Source: an uncultured Pirellula sp. (lineage in GTDB: Bacteria; Planctomycetota; Planctomycetia; Pirellulales; Pirellulaceae). Taken from it: DNA of 64,000 nt. Location of the stretch: assembly GCA_903858115.1 (NCBI GenBank), contig CAIOHR010000073.1, positions 1 through 64,000 of the forward strand, given 5' to 3'. Below, one piece after another: positions 8,392 through 18,494 of the stretch; position 1 is the stretch's first letter, and the number at the start of each line of letters is the position of its first letter. The notes under the pieces were generated by a model, which saw only the letters and a list, made by a program, of their open reading frames with translations, was not told the origin of the DNA and did not search any database. The position numbers and the translations under genes are program-made.

Positions 8392-11300
8392 ATGAATCCG
8401 ATCGGATTTGCACTGAGACGCCCCAAATCCGTTCTTGTAGGACTGATCTCTCTCGTGCTTATCGGGGCAAGCGTGATCCGACCGAAGAGCGTAGATGATT
8501 GGCTCAAGGCACGCGGCGTCGAATTGCCCATTAAGCGAATGGCAATCGACATCTTCCCGTCCCTCAATCTGCCCGTTATCTATGTATGCCAACCCTATGG
8601 TGGCATGGATCCAGCGCAGATGGAAGGCTTGATCACGAACTACTATGAGTATCACTTTTTATACATCAACGGGATTCATCATGTTGAAAGCCGAAATGTT
8701 CAGGGAACAGCATTGATGAAGCTGATCTTCCATCCTGGAACCAATATGGCTCAAGCGATGGCAGAGACAATCAACTATGTGAATCGGTCCCGTGCGATGA
8801 TGCCTCCGGGTACAGTCCCACCGTTCGTGATGCGTTTTGACACTGGAAGCGTTCCTGTGGGCTATCTGGTTCTGTCGAGTGGAACAAAGACGATTGCTGA
8901 GATACAGGATCAAGCTTTGTTCAAGGTTCGTCCGCTATTCTCATCCCTACCAGGTGTGTCTGCCCCTCCGCCGTTTGGTGGTTCTGCAAGAAGTATTGTT
9001 GTTCGCGCCAACCCGGACCGACTGCGAGCGTTTGGTGTTTCTCCCGACGATGTTATTGGCGCACTTACTAGGGGTAACACCATCAGTCCGTCAGGTAATG
9101 TCCGGTTGGGTGATTACTTTCCAGCGGTGCCATCCAATGTATTGGTGAAGGACATCCGCGATCTTGGACAGATTCCGCTCAAGACCGGTAGCGATACCGT
9201 TTATCTTCGCGACATTGGAACGATCGAAGATTCGGCCGACATGACGACCGGTTATGCGCTAGTGAACGGTAGACGCGCCGTCTACATTCTCGCAACCAAG
9301 CGAGCGGACGCTTCCACGATGAACGTCATCGATGAAATCAAGCGAGCGATTCCTTCGATGCAAAAGGAACTACCCGACGATATTCAAGTTGCATTTGAAT
9401 TCGATCAATCCCCCTATGTGACACAAGCTATTTCGAGTTTGACTTATGAAAGTTTGCTTGGTGCATTTCTGACCGGATTGATGGTCTTGCTCTTTCTCAG
9501 GGACTGGCGAAGTGCATTGGTTGTTGTTGCCAACATTCCGCTCGCGATTCTGTTCTCCATCGTATGTTTGTGGCTCACCGGCCAAACGATTAATCTCATG
9601 ACACTTGGGGGGTTGGCATTAGCGGTTGGCATTTTGGTGGACGAGGCGACGGTTGAGATTGAAAATATCCATACACAGCTTAGAAAAACTCCGTCGGTCG
9701 CAATGGCGGTTTGGAATGGAAATCATCAAACAGCCATTCCGCGTTTACTCGCAATGCTATGCATATTAGCGGTTTTCGTGCCGACACTCTTTATGCAGGG
9801 CGCTGCACGAGAGTTGTTTTATCCGTTATCACTGGCCGTCGGTTTTGCGATGATTGGCTCGTATGTCCTCTCGAGTACGCTCGTACCCATTTTGTGTATC
9901 TGGCTTTTGCGAGCACGACCACAACAGCCTACCGAAAATCACCCATCCACTCTTGTCCGGTTGTTCGATCAGTGTATAGGAAAGACCATCTCGCTTCGTT
10001 GGATGACAGTCCCGGCGTACGTTACCATTTGCGGGCTACTAGTTGTATGGATGGTTCCACGCGTCGGAGTCGATATCTTTCCCAATATCGATGCTGGCGA
10101 ATTCCGCGTGAAGCTTAGAGCTCAGGACGGTACGCATATCGATGTTACTGAGAAGATTGCTACGCAAGTCCTTGATTCCGTGGCAGCATCGGTCGGTCAG
10201 AACAAGATTGCTTTATCGTTGGGCTATGTCGGAACGGTACCAGCATCCTTCCCAATCAACGCGGTCTACCAATTTACTCGAGGGCCCGAGGAAGCTATTC
10301 TGCGAATTGCTTTCAAGCCGCATTCGGGAGTTGACACCGAGAAGTTGAAAGCAGAACTGCGAAGTAAATTTGCGTCACAATTTCCCAATGTTCGATTTTC
10401 CTTGGAACCGTCCGATATCATCAGCGAGGTGATGAGTTTCGGTTCTTCCACTCCCATCGAGGTGGCAATCCGAGGTGGCTCGCTAGCAGAAAACAAAGAC
10501 TTTGCAAAGAAAACACAATCCGCACTTCAGTTGCATCCTCGTTTGCAAGATGCGCAGATCGTACAGTCGCTCGACTATCCCACAGTAGATATACGCGTCG
10601 ATCGCGAGAAGTCCGGTCTTGCGGGGGCTTCCATGGATCAAATCGGACGGTCTATTCTGGCGGCCACTTCTTCTAGCCGATTCGTAGTACCCAACTATTG
10701 GCCCGACCCCAAATCTGGGATCGGCTATCAGGTGCAAGTCGAGATCCCACAACCGTCCATGAAGTCTCTTTCCGACTTGGGCACGGTGCCCGTCTTGCAT
10801 CTTGAAGATTCGCCCCTATTGCTACGAGATGTAGCTCAGATTACTCAGTCGACGATGCCAGGCGAATTTGACCGCTACAACATGAAGCGAGAGTTGTCTG
10901 TAACGGCGAATCTAGTGGGCTCCGATTTAGGGGGCATTGCCAACGAACTGATACAGATACTCGATGGCGTTAAGAAAGAAGATGATGGAGCGAAAGATCT
11001 TTTGGTCAAGGCTGGCGAGAAGCCAGGCCGAATCACTTATGAAATTCGGGGACAGATACCTCCTTTGAGGCAAATGCTCAGCGGACTCGGCATAGGCCTT
11101 CTGTTGGCCGTTCTGGCAATTTTTTTACTTCTCGCCGCCAATTTTCAATCCTTTCGATTGTCGCTGGTGGCTATATCGACATTTCCGGCGGTAATCGCAG
11201 GATCGGTGCTGATGCTATGGTGCACGGGTACTACGCTCAATATCCAGTCCTTTATTGGAACGATCATGGGGTTGGGAGTAGCGATGGCCAATGCAATTCT

Positions 11301-11640
11301 CGTTGTCACTTTTTCGGAGCAACGGCGAATGTCGGGAGAAGACGCCTTGGTTGCCGCGCAGCATGCCGCTACCGATCGACTTCGACCAGTCCTCATGACG
11401 AGTTGCGCGATGCTCGCAGGTATGTTGCCATTAGCCGTCGGACTTGGGGATTCGGGACAGCAGACAGTGCCACTCGGACTGGCAGTGATCGGCAGTTTAT
11501 TGGCAGCAACGATATCCACATTATTCATTTTGCCGGCGGTTTTCGCTTTGATTCAATCCAATAGAACGACGAAGTCCGCCTCCCTGCATCCATTGGATAG
11601 CCAAAGCAACGTTTTTATTGAAACTTCGAATCATGCATAA
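8392..11640 (+). CDS. RND family inner-membrane efflux pump (HAE/AcrB-like)
   Basis: A 1082-residue resistance-nodulation-division transporter, full length for the family. It starts MNPIGFALRRPKSVLVG, with GGAGA five bases upstream of ATG 8392; the in-frame TTG at 8380 lacks spacing. The usual layout is visible: an N-terminal membrane helix, a large periplasmic loop, a helix block including GGLALAVGILVDEATVEIEN (proton-relay region, with Asp-Glu where AcrB has Asp-Asp), a second periplasmic loop, and a final helix block (GLGIGLLLAVLAIFLLLAA, MGLGVAMANAILVV). It would use the proton gradient to expel a substrate through the adaptor and outer-membrane factor encoded next. The substrate cannot be read from the sequence. 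Its end overlaps the adaptor start by eight bases. Confidence 0.95.
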   Translation: MNPIGFALRRPKSVLVGLISLVLIGASVIRPKSVDDWLKARGVELPIKRMAIDIFPSLNLPVIYVCQPYGGMDPAQMEGLITNYYEYHFLYINGIHHVESRNVQGTALMKLIFHPGTNMAQAMAETINYVNRSRAMMPPGTVPPFVMRFDTGSVPVGYLVLSSGTKTIAEIQDQALFKVRPLFSSLPGVSAPPPFGGSARSIVVRANPDRLRAFGVSPDDVIGALTRGNTISPSGNVRLGDYFPAVPSNVLVKDIRDLGQIPLKTGSDTVYLRDIGTIEDSADMTTGYALVNGRRAVYILATKRADASTMNVIDEIKRAIPSMQKELPDDIQVAFEFDQSPYVTQAISSLTYESLLGAFLTGLMVLLFLRDWRSALVVVANIPLAILFSIVCLWLTGQTINLMTLGGLALAVGILVDEATVEIENIHTQLRKTPSVAMAVWNGNHQTAIPRLLAMLCILAVFVPTLFMQGAARELFYPLSLAVGFAMIGSYVLSSTLVPILCIWLLRARPQQPTENHPSTLVRLFDQCIGKTISLRWMTVPAYVTICGLLVVWMVPRVGVDIFPNIDAGEFRVKLRAQDGTHIDVTEKIATQVLDSVAASVGQNKIALSLGYVGTVPASFPINAVYQFTRGPEEAILRIAFKPHSGVDTEKLKAELRSKFASQFPNVRFSLEPSDIISEVMSFGSSTPIEVAIRGGSLAENKDFAKKTQSALQLHPRLQDAQIVQSLDYPTVDIRVDREKSGLAGASMDQIGRSILAATSSSRFVVPNYWPDPKSGIGYQVQVEIPQPSMKSLSDLGTVPVLHLEDSPLLLRDVAQITQSTMPGEFDRYNMKRELSVTANLVGSDLGGIANELIQILDGVKKEDDGAKDLLVKAGEKPGRITYEIRGQIPPLRQMLSGLGIGLLLAVLAIFLLLAANFQSFRLSLVAISTFPAVIAGSVLMLWCTGTTLNIQSFIGTIMGLGVAMANAILVVTFSEQRRMSGEDALVAAQHAATDRLRPVLMTSCAMLAGMLPLAVGLGDSGQQTVPLGLAVIGSLLAATISTLFILPAVFALIQSNRTTKSASLHPLDSQSNVFIETSNHA

Positions 11641-13027
11641 CTTCAAAACCTTCGTTTTGACTCAACCGAACTATAAGAAGTTGTCTGGCACTATTCTTGT
11701 TGGCATGATTTTGATTGCGTCAGGTTGCACACCAACAAGACCTCTCGAAGGGGATGCGATCTCAGCAAAAAGCGCGCCTCTACCCAAAGTCGCCACCATC
11801 AAGCCAAAGAGAATGGCAATTACGCAAAAGACGGAACAGCCAGCGAAAATCGAAGCGTATGCCATGACACGCATCCATGCAAAAGTGAACGGATTCCTTG
11901 AACAGATACTGGTGGATATCGGCGATCGCGTAACTGGCCCGACGAAAGATGACCAAGGGAATATCCTTGAACATGGACAACTGCTCGCTGTTCTAGTAGC
12001 ACCAGAACTCTCGGACGAGCTTGCGCAAAAAGATGCGATGATCCTACAGGCCCAAGCGGATATCGATCAGGCAAAAGCTGCTGTCGAAGTTGCTGAGTCT
12101 TTAGCAATTTCCGCAGATGCATGGCTCGCTGAAGCAGTCGCAGGCGAGCGAAAAGCGGAGGCCGATTTTGCTCGATGGAAGTCAGAGGCGGATCGAATCA
12201 ATATTCTTGCGGCTAACAAAACCGTAACCTCGAAACTTGCCGAGGAGACGATGCAACAAATGAATGTCGCTGATGCATCTCGCGACGAAGTCAAGGCGAA
12301 GATACTGTCGGCAAAAGCAAAGAAAAACGAATCCAGAGTTGCTATAACGAAAGCGAAAGCTGATTTGAGATCGATCGAAGCCAAGCTCTCCATCGCCCAC
12401 GCCGAGTTCAGTCGAGTCAAGTCTCTCTGTGAGTATTTGCAAATTCGTGCGCCTTACTCCGGGATCATTTCGACTCGCAACTTCGATCCTGGTTCCCTGA
12501 TCCAGTTATCTCAAGCCAATGACGAGAACCCATTGTTCACTATTGTCCAAACGGATAAGGTGAGAATCACCCTCAATGTTCCTGAATCAGAGTCTGTATT
12601 GGTCAATCAAGAAGGAAAGGCAGCGATCAAGGTACCTGCACTTGCGAACCGATTGTTTGAAGGAAAAGTGGCAAGAACCAGTTGGGTGTTGAACGCGAGT
12701 ACTCGTACGTTGCAGTGTGAAATCGAAGTAGCAAACCAGGAAGGTGTTCTTCGTCCAGGAATGTACGCAACTGTCGAATTGACCGTCGCACATAACGCAG
12801 AGGCGCTCGCAATACCCAAGAGTTGTATTGTTTTGCAAGATGGCAAACCAACCTGCATCGTTGTCACTGCTGACGGCATCGTTACTCGGCAGCCAGTTCA
12901 AACAGGTATCATTTCCGCAACGGATGTTGAAATTGTGAATGGGTTAGACGACACGCAGAACGTCATCTCTGCAAATGCTGGCGCATTCAAGGACGGGCAG
13001 AGAGTTGAAATGGCAGCAAAGCAATAG
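11633..13027 (+). CDS. RND periplasmic adaptor lipoprotein (HlyD/MFP family)
   Basis: A 464-residue membrane-fusion protein linking the RND pump to the outer-membrane factor. The start at ATG 11633 overlaps the pump stop (ATGCATAA). A lipoprotein signal ends in ILIASGC at Cys about 31. Then come the first half of a barrel-sandwich (lipoyl-like) domain (RIHAKVNGFLEQILVDIGDR), a long Ala/Lys/Glu-rich coiled-coil hairpin (about 130-260), the second lipoyl half (LQIRAPYSGIISTRNFDPGS) and beta-barrel/membrane-proximal domains (GVLRPGMYATVELTV). The adaptor is a little longer than average because of the extended hairpin. It is the second gene of a three-gene pump operon. Confidence 0.93.
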   Translation: MHNFKTFVLTQPNYKKLSGTILVGMILIASGCTPTRPLEGDAISAKSAPLPKVATIKPKRMAITQKTEQPAKIEAYAMTRIHAKVNGFLEQILVDIGDRVTGPTKDDQGNILEHGQLLAVLVAPELSDELAQKDAMILQAQADIDQAKAAVEVAESLAISADAWLAEAVAGERKAEADFARWKSEADRINILAANKTVTSKLAEETMQQMNVADASRDEVKAKILSAKAKKNESRVAITKAKADLRSIEAKLSIAHAEFSRVKSLCEYLQIRAPYSGIISTRNFDPGSLIQLSQANDENPLFTIVQTDKVRITLNVPESESVLVNQEGKAAIKVPALANRLFEGKVARTSWVLNASTRTLQCEIEVANQEGVLRPGMYATVELTVAHNAEALAIPKSCIVLQDGKPTCIVVTADGIVTRQPVQTGIISATDVEIVNGLDDTQNVISANAGAFKDGQRVEMAAKQ

Positions 13028-13207
13028 TTTGGAATGTGTAGGGGTTGTAGGAATCACTCCGCCCTGAACAAATTCCATTCAACCGAATGTTCCGCAAATT
13101 TAGAATCATTGACTTGTCGAGGCCGATGAGAATCTTTAGCGGTTTGCTGTGGTATTCGATTTTTGCTTGTCGGGAGTATTCTCCCTGCCAAATACTCCGA
13201 CGTCACG

Positions 13208-14824
13208 ATGGAATTACGAGTAAACAAACGGTTTTGTCTTGGATTGGTGCTTTCGTCGATTTTCGCGATCGGTTGTAGATCTTCTTCTACGGTCGCTTCT
13301 ATGAGACATCGGCCGATGGATGCGCATAGAGAAACAGAACAGTCGATTACTCCATCCTCGAAGTCGCTCGCGGTCCTTCACGGTACGGAATATCGCGACG
13401 GTGCGACTACATCTGGATCTCAGGATGTCGTTACAGCCTCTGCTTCGGTGATTATCGCGGCTCCAGATTACAAAGTTTCGCAGGATTACGCAGAATCCCT
13501 GACCGATGCGCAGCATGTCACTCCAGTAGCCGAACAGCCTATCGACTTGACAACAGCGTTATTGCTCACCACTGGCCAAAACCCCCAAGTCGCTTTTGCC
13601 AAAGCTCGAATAGAAGAATCCCTGGCTCAACTCGATAAAGCCAATGCTTTGAAACTGCCAACCATTCGAGCTGGAGTTAACTACAACAAGCACGAAGGAC
13701 GAATCCAAGACGTAGCTGGCACAGTCATCGAGACCAGCAGAGGATCGTACTTTTCTGGGTTAGGTGCGAATGCCGTTGGAGCCGGGTCTCCCGCTATACC
13801 TGGTCTGGTATCTCAATTTCATGTGTCCGATGCGATATTTCTGCCCAGAATAGCACAGCGCACGGCATGTGCACGGCAAGCAGGCGCACTCGCGGTCAGC
13901 AATGATCTATTGATGGCGACTGCAGTCGCCTATACGGAACTTTTGCGATCCGCGCAGGAGGTTGCGGTGAATGAAGCCATCGTTCAACGAGCGGAACAGT
14001 TGGAGAAAACTACGGCCGAGTTCGAACGCGTCGGTGAAGGGCTTGCATCGGACCATGATCGGGCTCTCACGGAATTAGCTCTTCGCAAGAGCGCACGATT
14101 GCGATCCGAGGAATCGCTGGATGTCGCTTCTGCACGTTTAGCAGAGCTTGTTCGATGGGATGCATCTCAGCGTCTCGTCCCAGTGGAGCCACAGCTGATC
14201 CCGATCGAACTCGTCATGGAAACGGGCGAACCGCGGGAAATGATCGCTCTGGCTTTATCGAATCGTCCGGAGCTTGCAGAAGCTCGACATCTCGTTGGAG
14301 AAGCCGTGGAACGTCTCAAGCGAGAGCAAAAAGCACCGCTCGTACCGAGTGTCTTGTTATCGGCGAGCTATGGCGGACTAGGAGGAGGGTTGGGGGGGAA
14401 TCTTACCAATTTTGGAGACAGATTTGACGCTGACGCCGTCGCCTATTGGGAAGTACGGCAGCTTGGAGTTGGCGAACGTGTCGTTCAACGCGAAGCTCGA
14501 TCCAAGATTACTCAAGCCAGAATGCGTGAGATCGCGATGATGGATCTCATTGCACGCGAAGTCCATGAATCACGAGCTCAAGTCACTTCGCGTCGAAAGC
14601 AGATAGCAATGAGCCGAGACGCCGTTGAAGCGGCAGAGGACTCGTTCGCAAGGAACTGGGACCGTATTCGAAATGGACAAGGACTGCCAATCGAGGCTCT
14701 TCAGGCGATACAAGCCCTTGGAAATGCCCAAAGCGAATACATCCGTGCGGTATCAGATTTCAATGTGGCTCAGTTCACGCTTCAACATTCGCTCGGTTGG
14801 CCGATACGCATCACTTCTGAATAG
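13208..14824 (+). CDS. TolC-like outer-membrane efflux lipoprotein
   Basis: A 538-residue outer-membrane factor that forms the exit duct of the pump. ATG 13208 gives a lipoprotein signal ending in LSSIFAIGC. The body is the repeated long-helix architecture of the OEP/TolC family: the first repeat begins PIDLTTALLLTTGQNPQVAFAKARIEESLAQLDKANALKLP and the second begins MIALALSNRPELAEARHLVGEAVERLKREQ, both classical family openings broken here only by position. The C-terminus (QAIQALGNAQSEYIRAVSDF) also matches. It follows the adaptor after a 180-base gap, which might hold its own promoter, but the three genes are all on the plus strand and evidently form one RND tripartite unit. Confidence 0.92.
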   Translation: MELRVNKRFCLGLVLSSIFAIGCRSSSTVASMRHRPMDAHRETEQSITPSSKSLAVLHGTEYRDGATTSGSQDVVTASASVIIAAPDYKVSQDYAESLTDAQHVTPVAEQPIDLTTALLLTTGQNPQVAFAKARIEESLAQLDKANALKLPTIRAGVNYNKHEGRIQDVAGTVIETSRGSYFSGLGANAVGAGSPAIPGLVSQFHVSDAIFLPRIAQRTACARQAGALAVSNDLLMATAVAYTELLRSAQEVAVNEAIVQRAEQLEKTTAEFERVGEGLASDHDRALTELALRKSARLRSEESLDVASARLAELVRWDASQRLVPVEPQLIPIELVMETGEPREMIALALSNRPELAEARHLVGEAVERLKREQKAPLVPSVLLSASYGGLGGGLGGNLTNFGDRFDADAVAYWEVRQLGVGERVVQREARSKITQARMREIAMMDLIAREVHESRAQVTSRRKQIAMSRDAVEAAEDSFARNWDRIRNGQGLPIEALQAIQALGNAQSEYIRAVSDFNVAQFTLQHSLGWPIRITSE

Positions 14825-15029
14825 ATCGCTTCCTTCATACGCTGTCCTGGACAGAGCGACAAAAATCAAAGCAGTTTGCCGAGGTGTTCGCGTATTGAAA
14901 AACTACAATCGCTAGGATCGCTACATCGTTCGATCGAATGGTGTCAATCTAGTAAAGTTCTCTGATGGCGTCGACTTTTTCGGATTTTCAAAGCTACTCT
15001 TCCGTGTCAATAATCCATAGGAGCTTTCG

Positions 15030-15725
15030 ATGACAACCATGAACGATCCCACTTTCGCTTGCTCCGACGCATGGAAGCAATGGTGGAAAGAACCGAGTCT
15101 TCGAGCGAAAATCCTAGACTCATTCGAGAAGGTGGTTATTGTCCTACTTTTCTCGAATTTCCTGGTTGCTATTAGTGGTGCGATATTCACCTCGTTTCAA
15201 AATGGACGATCGGTATTCATCGGCGACCTGATGCTACTGGTGACCGAACTGTTCATGGTAGTCTTTGTTTTGATCCGTCGAAGTGCAAACAGCTTGTCGA
15301 TGCGTCCAACGGATTGGGGATTGGCTTTTGGCGCAACATGCATGTCATTACTAGCGAGGCCGCATGAAGGGCCGGGCCACGTTTGGGATTCGCTCGCAGT
15401 CATATTGACTGTAACAGGACTGAGTATGCAACTGTATGCCAAGGTTACTCTCGGCCGGCGATTTGGAATCGTAGCTGCGAACCGAGGTATTTGCATCGCA
15501 GGACCCTACCGATTCGTCCGACATCCAATTTACTTCGGATATGTAATGCTTCACATAGGATTTTTCATGCTGAATCCTACGATGTGGAACTTTGCTGTCT
15601 TTTCGATATTGTATTCACTCAAAATTCCTCGGATCCTCGCCGAAGAACGACTGCTTGGACAAGATACGAGCTATAGGAGCTACATGGATCGCGTTCGTTT
15701 TCGGCTAATCCCCGGCTTGTTCTAA
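15030..15725 (+). CDS. Isoprenylcysteine carboxyl methyltransferase (ICMT)/PEMT-like membrane protein
   Basis: A 231-residue integral membrane protein with about five predicted membrane segments. The C-terminal half has the signature of the ICMT/phospholipid methyltransferase family: GPYRFVRHPIYFGYVM (SAM-binding RHPxY), a hydrophobic hairpin, and the acidic EERLLGQDTSYRSYM motif. A Shine-Dalgarno-like AGGAGC precedes the ATG. Bacterial members methylate unknown substrates or lipids, so a specific reaction is not claimed. It lies alone after the RND operon and converges with the gene at 15743. Confidence 0.85.
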   Translation: MTTMNDPTFACSDAWKQWWKEPSLRAKILDSFEKVVIVLLFSNFLVAISGAIFTSFQNGRSVFIGDLMLLVTELFMVVFVLIRRSANSLSMRPTDWGLAFGATCMSLLARPHEGPGHVWDSLAVILTVTGLSMQLYAKVTLGRRFGIVAANRGICIAGPYRFVRHPIYFGYVMLHIGFFMLNPTMWNFAVFSILYSLKIPRILAEERLLGQDTSYRSYMDRVRFRLIPGLF

Positions 15726-15742
15726 ACCAGTCCAACATGCAG

Positions 15743-16804
15743 TTATTGGTGGTTTGACTCGATCACCGCGATCGTGGCATCGGGAAAGGTCCATCCACCT
15801 TCGGGTGGTGGCACTCCCATGGCCTTATGATACTGTCGTTGTTGTTTCTCCAACCAGAGTTGCGTCTTGAACGTTGAATCGCCGGGCCAAAAGGTGTCTG
15901 CAAGTTTTAATCTGCTTCGAGCGAGTTCGAAGTCCTCTCTCGCCACGGCTGAAATACTGAGATTCTTCCACGCCGCTTTGTTCCATGGATGGTTTTCGGC
16001 TGCATCCTGCCATTCCTGTTCGGCCAAGTCCCATCGACCTTGTCTCGCAAACCCGTTCCCTTTGCGAACACGTGATGAGCCAGCCCAGAACCAGGGAAGG
16101 TCCAGTTGAGCGTCGGATTTCTGCGTCGTTGAAGCGACGATTCCCCACGCATCTTTTGCTGCAGCGGCCATGAGGCTTCCATCGCTCTTGCCCCCCTGAA
16201 ATCCATTTTGAGTAAAATACTTGTCGGCTCGAATACTATCCATCGTTCGAGTTTCTTCAGCGATCCTTTGGCCTGTCGATACGTCGATGATGGTCCAATG
16301 GGTCGTGATGAATTGCGGTCTTTTCTGCTTGCCAAATATCATCGATCGAATGGTCGGTCTCTCGACAGGATTCGGCGGTTCGAGGTAAGCGTTCACAACA
16401 TTTCCCTGCAGAATCAACTGCGTCTGGGCGTTGCGAGCTGCACCCAGCATAGCTGAATCGTTCGGTTGTTGATCATAGGATACAAGCTGTACGGGACTTG
16501 ATCGTTCTAAGTCCTGCGGGTGAACTGCTAACAAGTTCGGATTGGTGCTAGGACTGGTCGATTGCATGGCTTCTTGCAAACTAGCTGCAGCCGCTTGCAA
16601 TTCAGGTACCGAGGACACTTGCGTGTTGGTTGCACGTGAGGCCACGCCGATGGGCCCGACAGCAATTCGCATGGCGGGAGCATGGTCCACTTTGGCTGCT
16701 TTCCATGTGTGTATCGGTGCTGTCATCTTGCAGCCGGCAGCTGCAAGGCAACAGAACAACATGTTCGCCGAGATTGTTATTTTTGAAATTGAATTCATGG
16801 GCAT
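15743..16804 (-). CDS. Lipoprotein with C-terminal TPR-like repeats, function unknown
   Basis: A 353-residue predicted lipoprotein: the signal peptide ends in CCLAAAGCKM. The middle (about 90-200) contains a nucleotide-free beta/alpha domain of a type seen in lipoproteins that report on envelope state (IAVGPIGVASRAT, LILQGNVVNAYLEPP, TTHWTIIDVSTGQRI). The last third carries TPR-like helices (GRWDLAEQEWQDAAENHPWN, REDFELARSRLKLADTFWPG). The start ATG 16804 overlaps the stop of the upstream gene (TGATG), implying coupled translation; ATG 16798 is an alternative. It is the last gene of a three-gene minus-strand operon. I do not recognise a named family. Confidence 0.72.
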   Translation of the reverse strand: MPMNSISKITISANMLFCCLAAAGCKMTAPIHTWKAAKVDHAPAMRIAVGPIGVASRATNTQVSSVPELQAAAASLQEAMQSTSPSTNPNLLAVHPQDLERSSPVQLVSYDQQPNDSAMLGAARNAQTQLILQGNVVNAYLEPPNPVERPTIRSMIFGKQKRPQFITTHWTIIDVSTGQRIAEETRTMDSIRADKYFTQNGFQGGKSDGSLMAAAAKDAWGIVASTTQKSDAQLDLPWFWAGSSRVRKGNGFARQGRWDLAEQEWQDAAENHPWNKAAWKNLSISAVAREDFELARSRLKLADTFWPGDSTFKTQLWLEKQQRQYHKAMGVPPPEGGWTFPDATIAVIESNHQ

Positions 16805-17274
16805 CAAAATCTCATGCTAAACGCGGCTACCGAAAGCATAAAGAAAATCACGACTACATAAATCGAAATACCCACAATCGCGAGAATTCCGATCGTTCTC
16901 CAAAAAGATCTTTGCGTCTCCATGACGGTTCGCAACGATGCTTGGTCGGTCCTGAACTTACGAATCGCCGCAGTCGCTTGAAAGAGCCTTATCGTTGGCA
17001 GGATATAAAACAGTCCCATGAGGATCAACATAACTGCAGTTCCGCCTACAGCGGGTATCGCTGCTGCTCCATTGGCACCTAGGCCGACGATCAGCATTTG
17101 CCCAAACATCATCAACAGGATCAATCCAGACAGAATCGCTCCCAATACCGCGAAGAACATTTGCCATCGTCCCAGCGATAGCATCGCTTCCTTCGTGTCG
17201 AGATCGAGACCCGAGCTGGTTTCAGTCGCTCTCGTGAGATCGGAAAAGTTGGTTTCGTAGGGATTGCTGCTCAT
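16804..17274 (-). CDS. Small three-helix membrane protein, DUF5362-like
   Basis: A 156-residue membrane protein. ATG 17274 is chosen because the upstream 43 codons read into the neighbouring gene and have no protein character. Three hydrophobic segments are visible (about 38-65, 70-100 and 130-154), including MFFAVLGAILSGLILLMMFG and AVMLILMGLFYILPTIRLFQ. The alternation of a GxxxG-rich first helix and a following basic amphipathic stretch (AAIRKFRTDQ) resembles DUF5362 proteins, but the match is only by eye. It is the middle gene of the operon, 11 bases after the upstream gene and overlapping the downstream one. Confidence 0.68.
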   Translation of the reverse strand: MSSNPYETNFSDLTRATETSSGLDLDTKEAMLSLGRWQMFFAVLGAILSGLILLMMFGQMLIVGLGANGAAAIPAVGGTAVMLILMGLFYILPTIRLFQATAAIRKFRTDQASLRTVMETQRSFWRTIGILAIVGISIYVVVIFFMLSVAAFSMRF

Positions 17275-17285
17275 GGAGGTATGCC

Positions 17286-18494
17286 TTAGTAACGGCCGCG
17301 AGAGATCGTACCCGTGGTCGGAGCTGACGCAGTTCCAGATACAGGAGCGATTGGGCCCGAGGGTGTGAGTTGACTTGACAGGGGACCTTTGTACTCTATC
17401 CAAAGCAATGCATCGGTTCGTTGTCCAGCCGTCGGCAAAATACGATTCAGTCCCAACAGAGACGGTGGGTTGCCAAAGAGGCTGTTGTCAACTGGGCCCC
17501 CCGGGGCCGCGACCACTCCACACGAAAGCAATAGAACTTGATTGGTGGGCCATTGAAATCTCTCTTGCAATCTCCATGACACGAGTTGCGGGACTTCGAT
17601 TTGAACGGCTTGCGTTTGATTCGCGCCCATGGGGAGATCAATACTTACTGGGTTCAATCGCTCCACCTGGTCAATTTCACATTTCAGCATAAGATCCGCC
17701 GACTTGCCATCCAGGTTCATAAGCGAACTGATCTGAAGCCGGAAGCCTTCTTGAATCGTATCGGAAGCCGGAGTGTAAGGTGGGAATGGCGAGGCTGTGT
17801 TCCTGGCATACTCTTTGAGATAGTTTCTCGATCGAAGCTGCTCCAAGTGTTGCAGCTGCCCGTTGAATAACGGGATCTCAGCAGCTTGCAATTCTCGCGC
17901 ATCACCACGCTCACGAAGCTGCGAAAGAAAAATTGCACCGTTCTCTTTTGGCATCAACCAAGCTTGGACTCCGGCCGATTGCGAGGGTACCGATCGCATC
18001 AGACCAACAGCTCGCGAACGCCATTGAGGGTTTGAAACCGTGAGCATACGAAGCCCAAAGACTTGCGGCTCCGAGACTCCATTGACGAACCGTTCGTAAA
18101 TCTGAGCCACTCGTTTTTGCATCGATGCCGTGTGGTAAACCCGGAGCGTCGTTTTGTCTGCCGTCAAAATACCGACGGGCTCATTGAACCAAACATCTGT
18201 CCCGGTCTCTCGAATGATCCAATCAATGATGGCTTGCTGCGGTCGTTCGACGTTCTTCAGTGTGGTCGTGTAGGGCCGCAAATCGTATTCAACCCATTGT
18301 TGCCCCGCGTTTTGGGGAAGCTGATAGTTTCCTATGGCACGAGGTTCGGCTGCAGATGCATTGCGACTAGGTGACTCCAGTGATGGGATCACCGGTTGCC
18401 GGTCTGGCGGGGCTGGGTCCGTTTGGCCGAAGGCGAACCACGGAAAGAGTAGTATTCCGGTTATGGCTATCATGATGTTAGCGATGGATCGCAT
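17286..18494 (-). CDS. Exported protein with secretin-like N-terminal region, function unknown
   Basis: A 402-residue exported protein: a signal peptide (MIAITGILLFPWFAFG) is followed by a Pro-rich linker. Residues about 70-150 (DVWFNEPVGILTADKTTLRV, then MQKRVAQIYERFVNG) look like the short STN/N-domain that precedes secretins, in which a peptide-binding fold is followed by a helix. The later part (DLMLKCEIDQVERLNPVSID, QVLLLSCGVVAAPGG) resembles secretin beta strands, but the complete secretin pore signature is absent. It is the first gene of an operon with a small membrane protein and a TPR lipoprotein, so an envelope complex is an inference. No type II or III secretion genes are nearby. 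Confidence 0.7.
   Translation of the reverse strand: MRSIANIMIAITGILLFPWFAFGQTDPAPPDRQPVIPSLESPSRNASAAEPRAIGNYQLPQNAGQQWVEYDLRPYTTTLKNVERPQQAIIDWIIRETGTDVWFNEPVGILTADKTTLRVYHTASMQKRVAQIYERFVNGVSEPQVFGLRMLTVSNPQWRSRAVGLMRSVPSQSAGVQAWLMPKENGAIFLSQLRERGDARELQAAEIPLFNGQLQHLEQLRSRNYLKEYARNTASPFPPYTPASDTIQEGFRLQISSLMNLDGKSADLMLKCEIDQVERLNPVSIDLPMGANQTQAVQIEVPQLVSWRLQERFQWPTNQVLLLSCGVVAAPGGPVDNSLFGNPPSLLGLNRILPTAGQRTDALLWIEYKGPLSSQLTPSGPIAPVSGTASAPTTGTISRGRY

Noticed and set aside
16628..16641. parS-like CACGTG match
   Set aside because: Only 11 of 14 positions; such matches are expected by chance and it is far from parAB.
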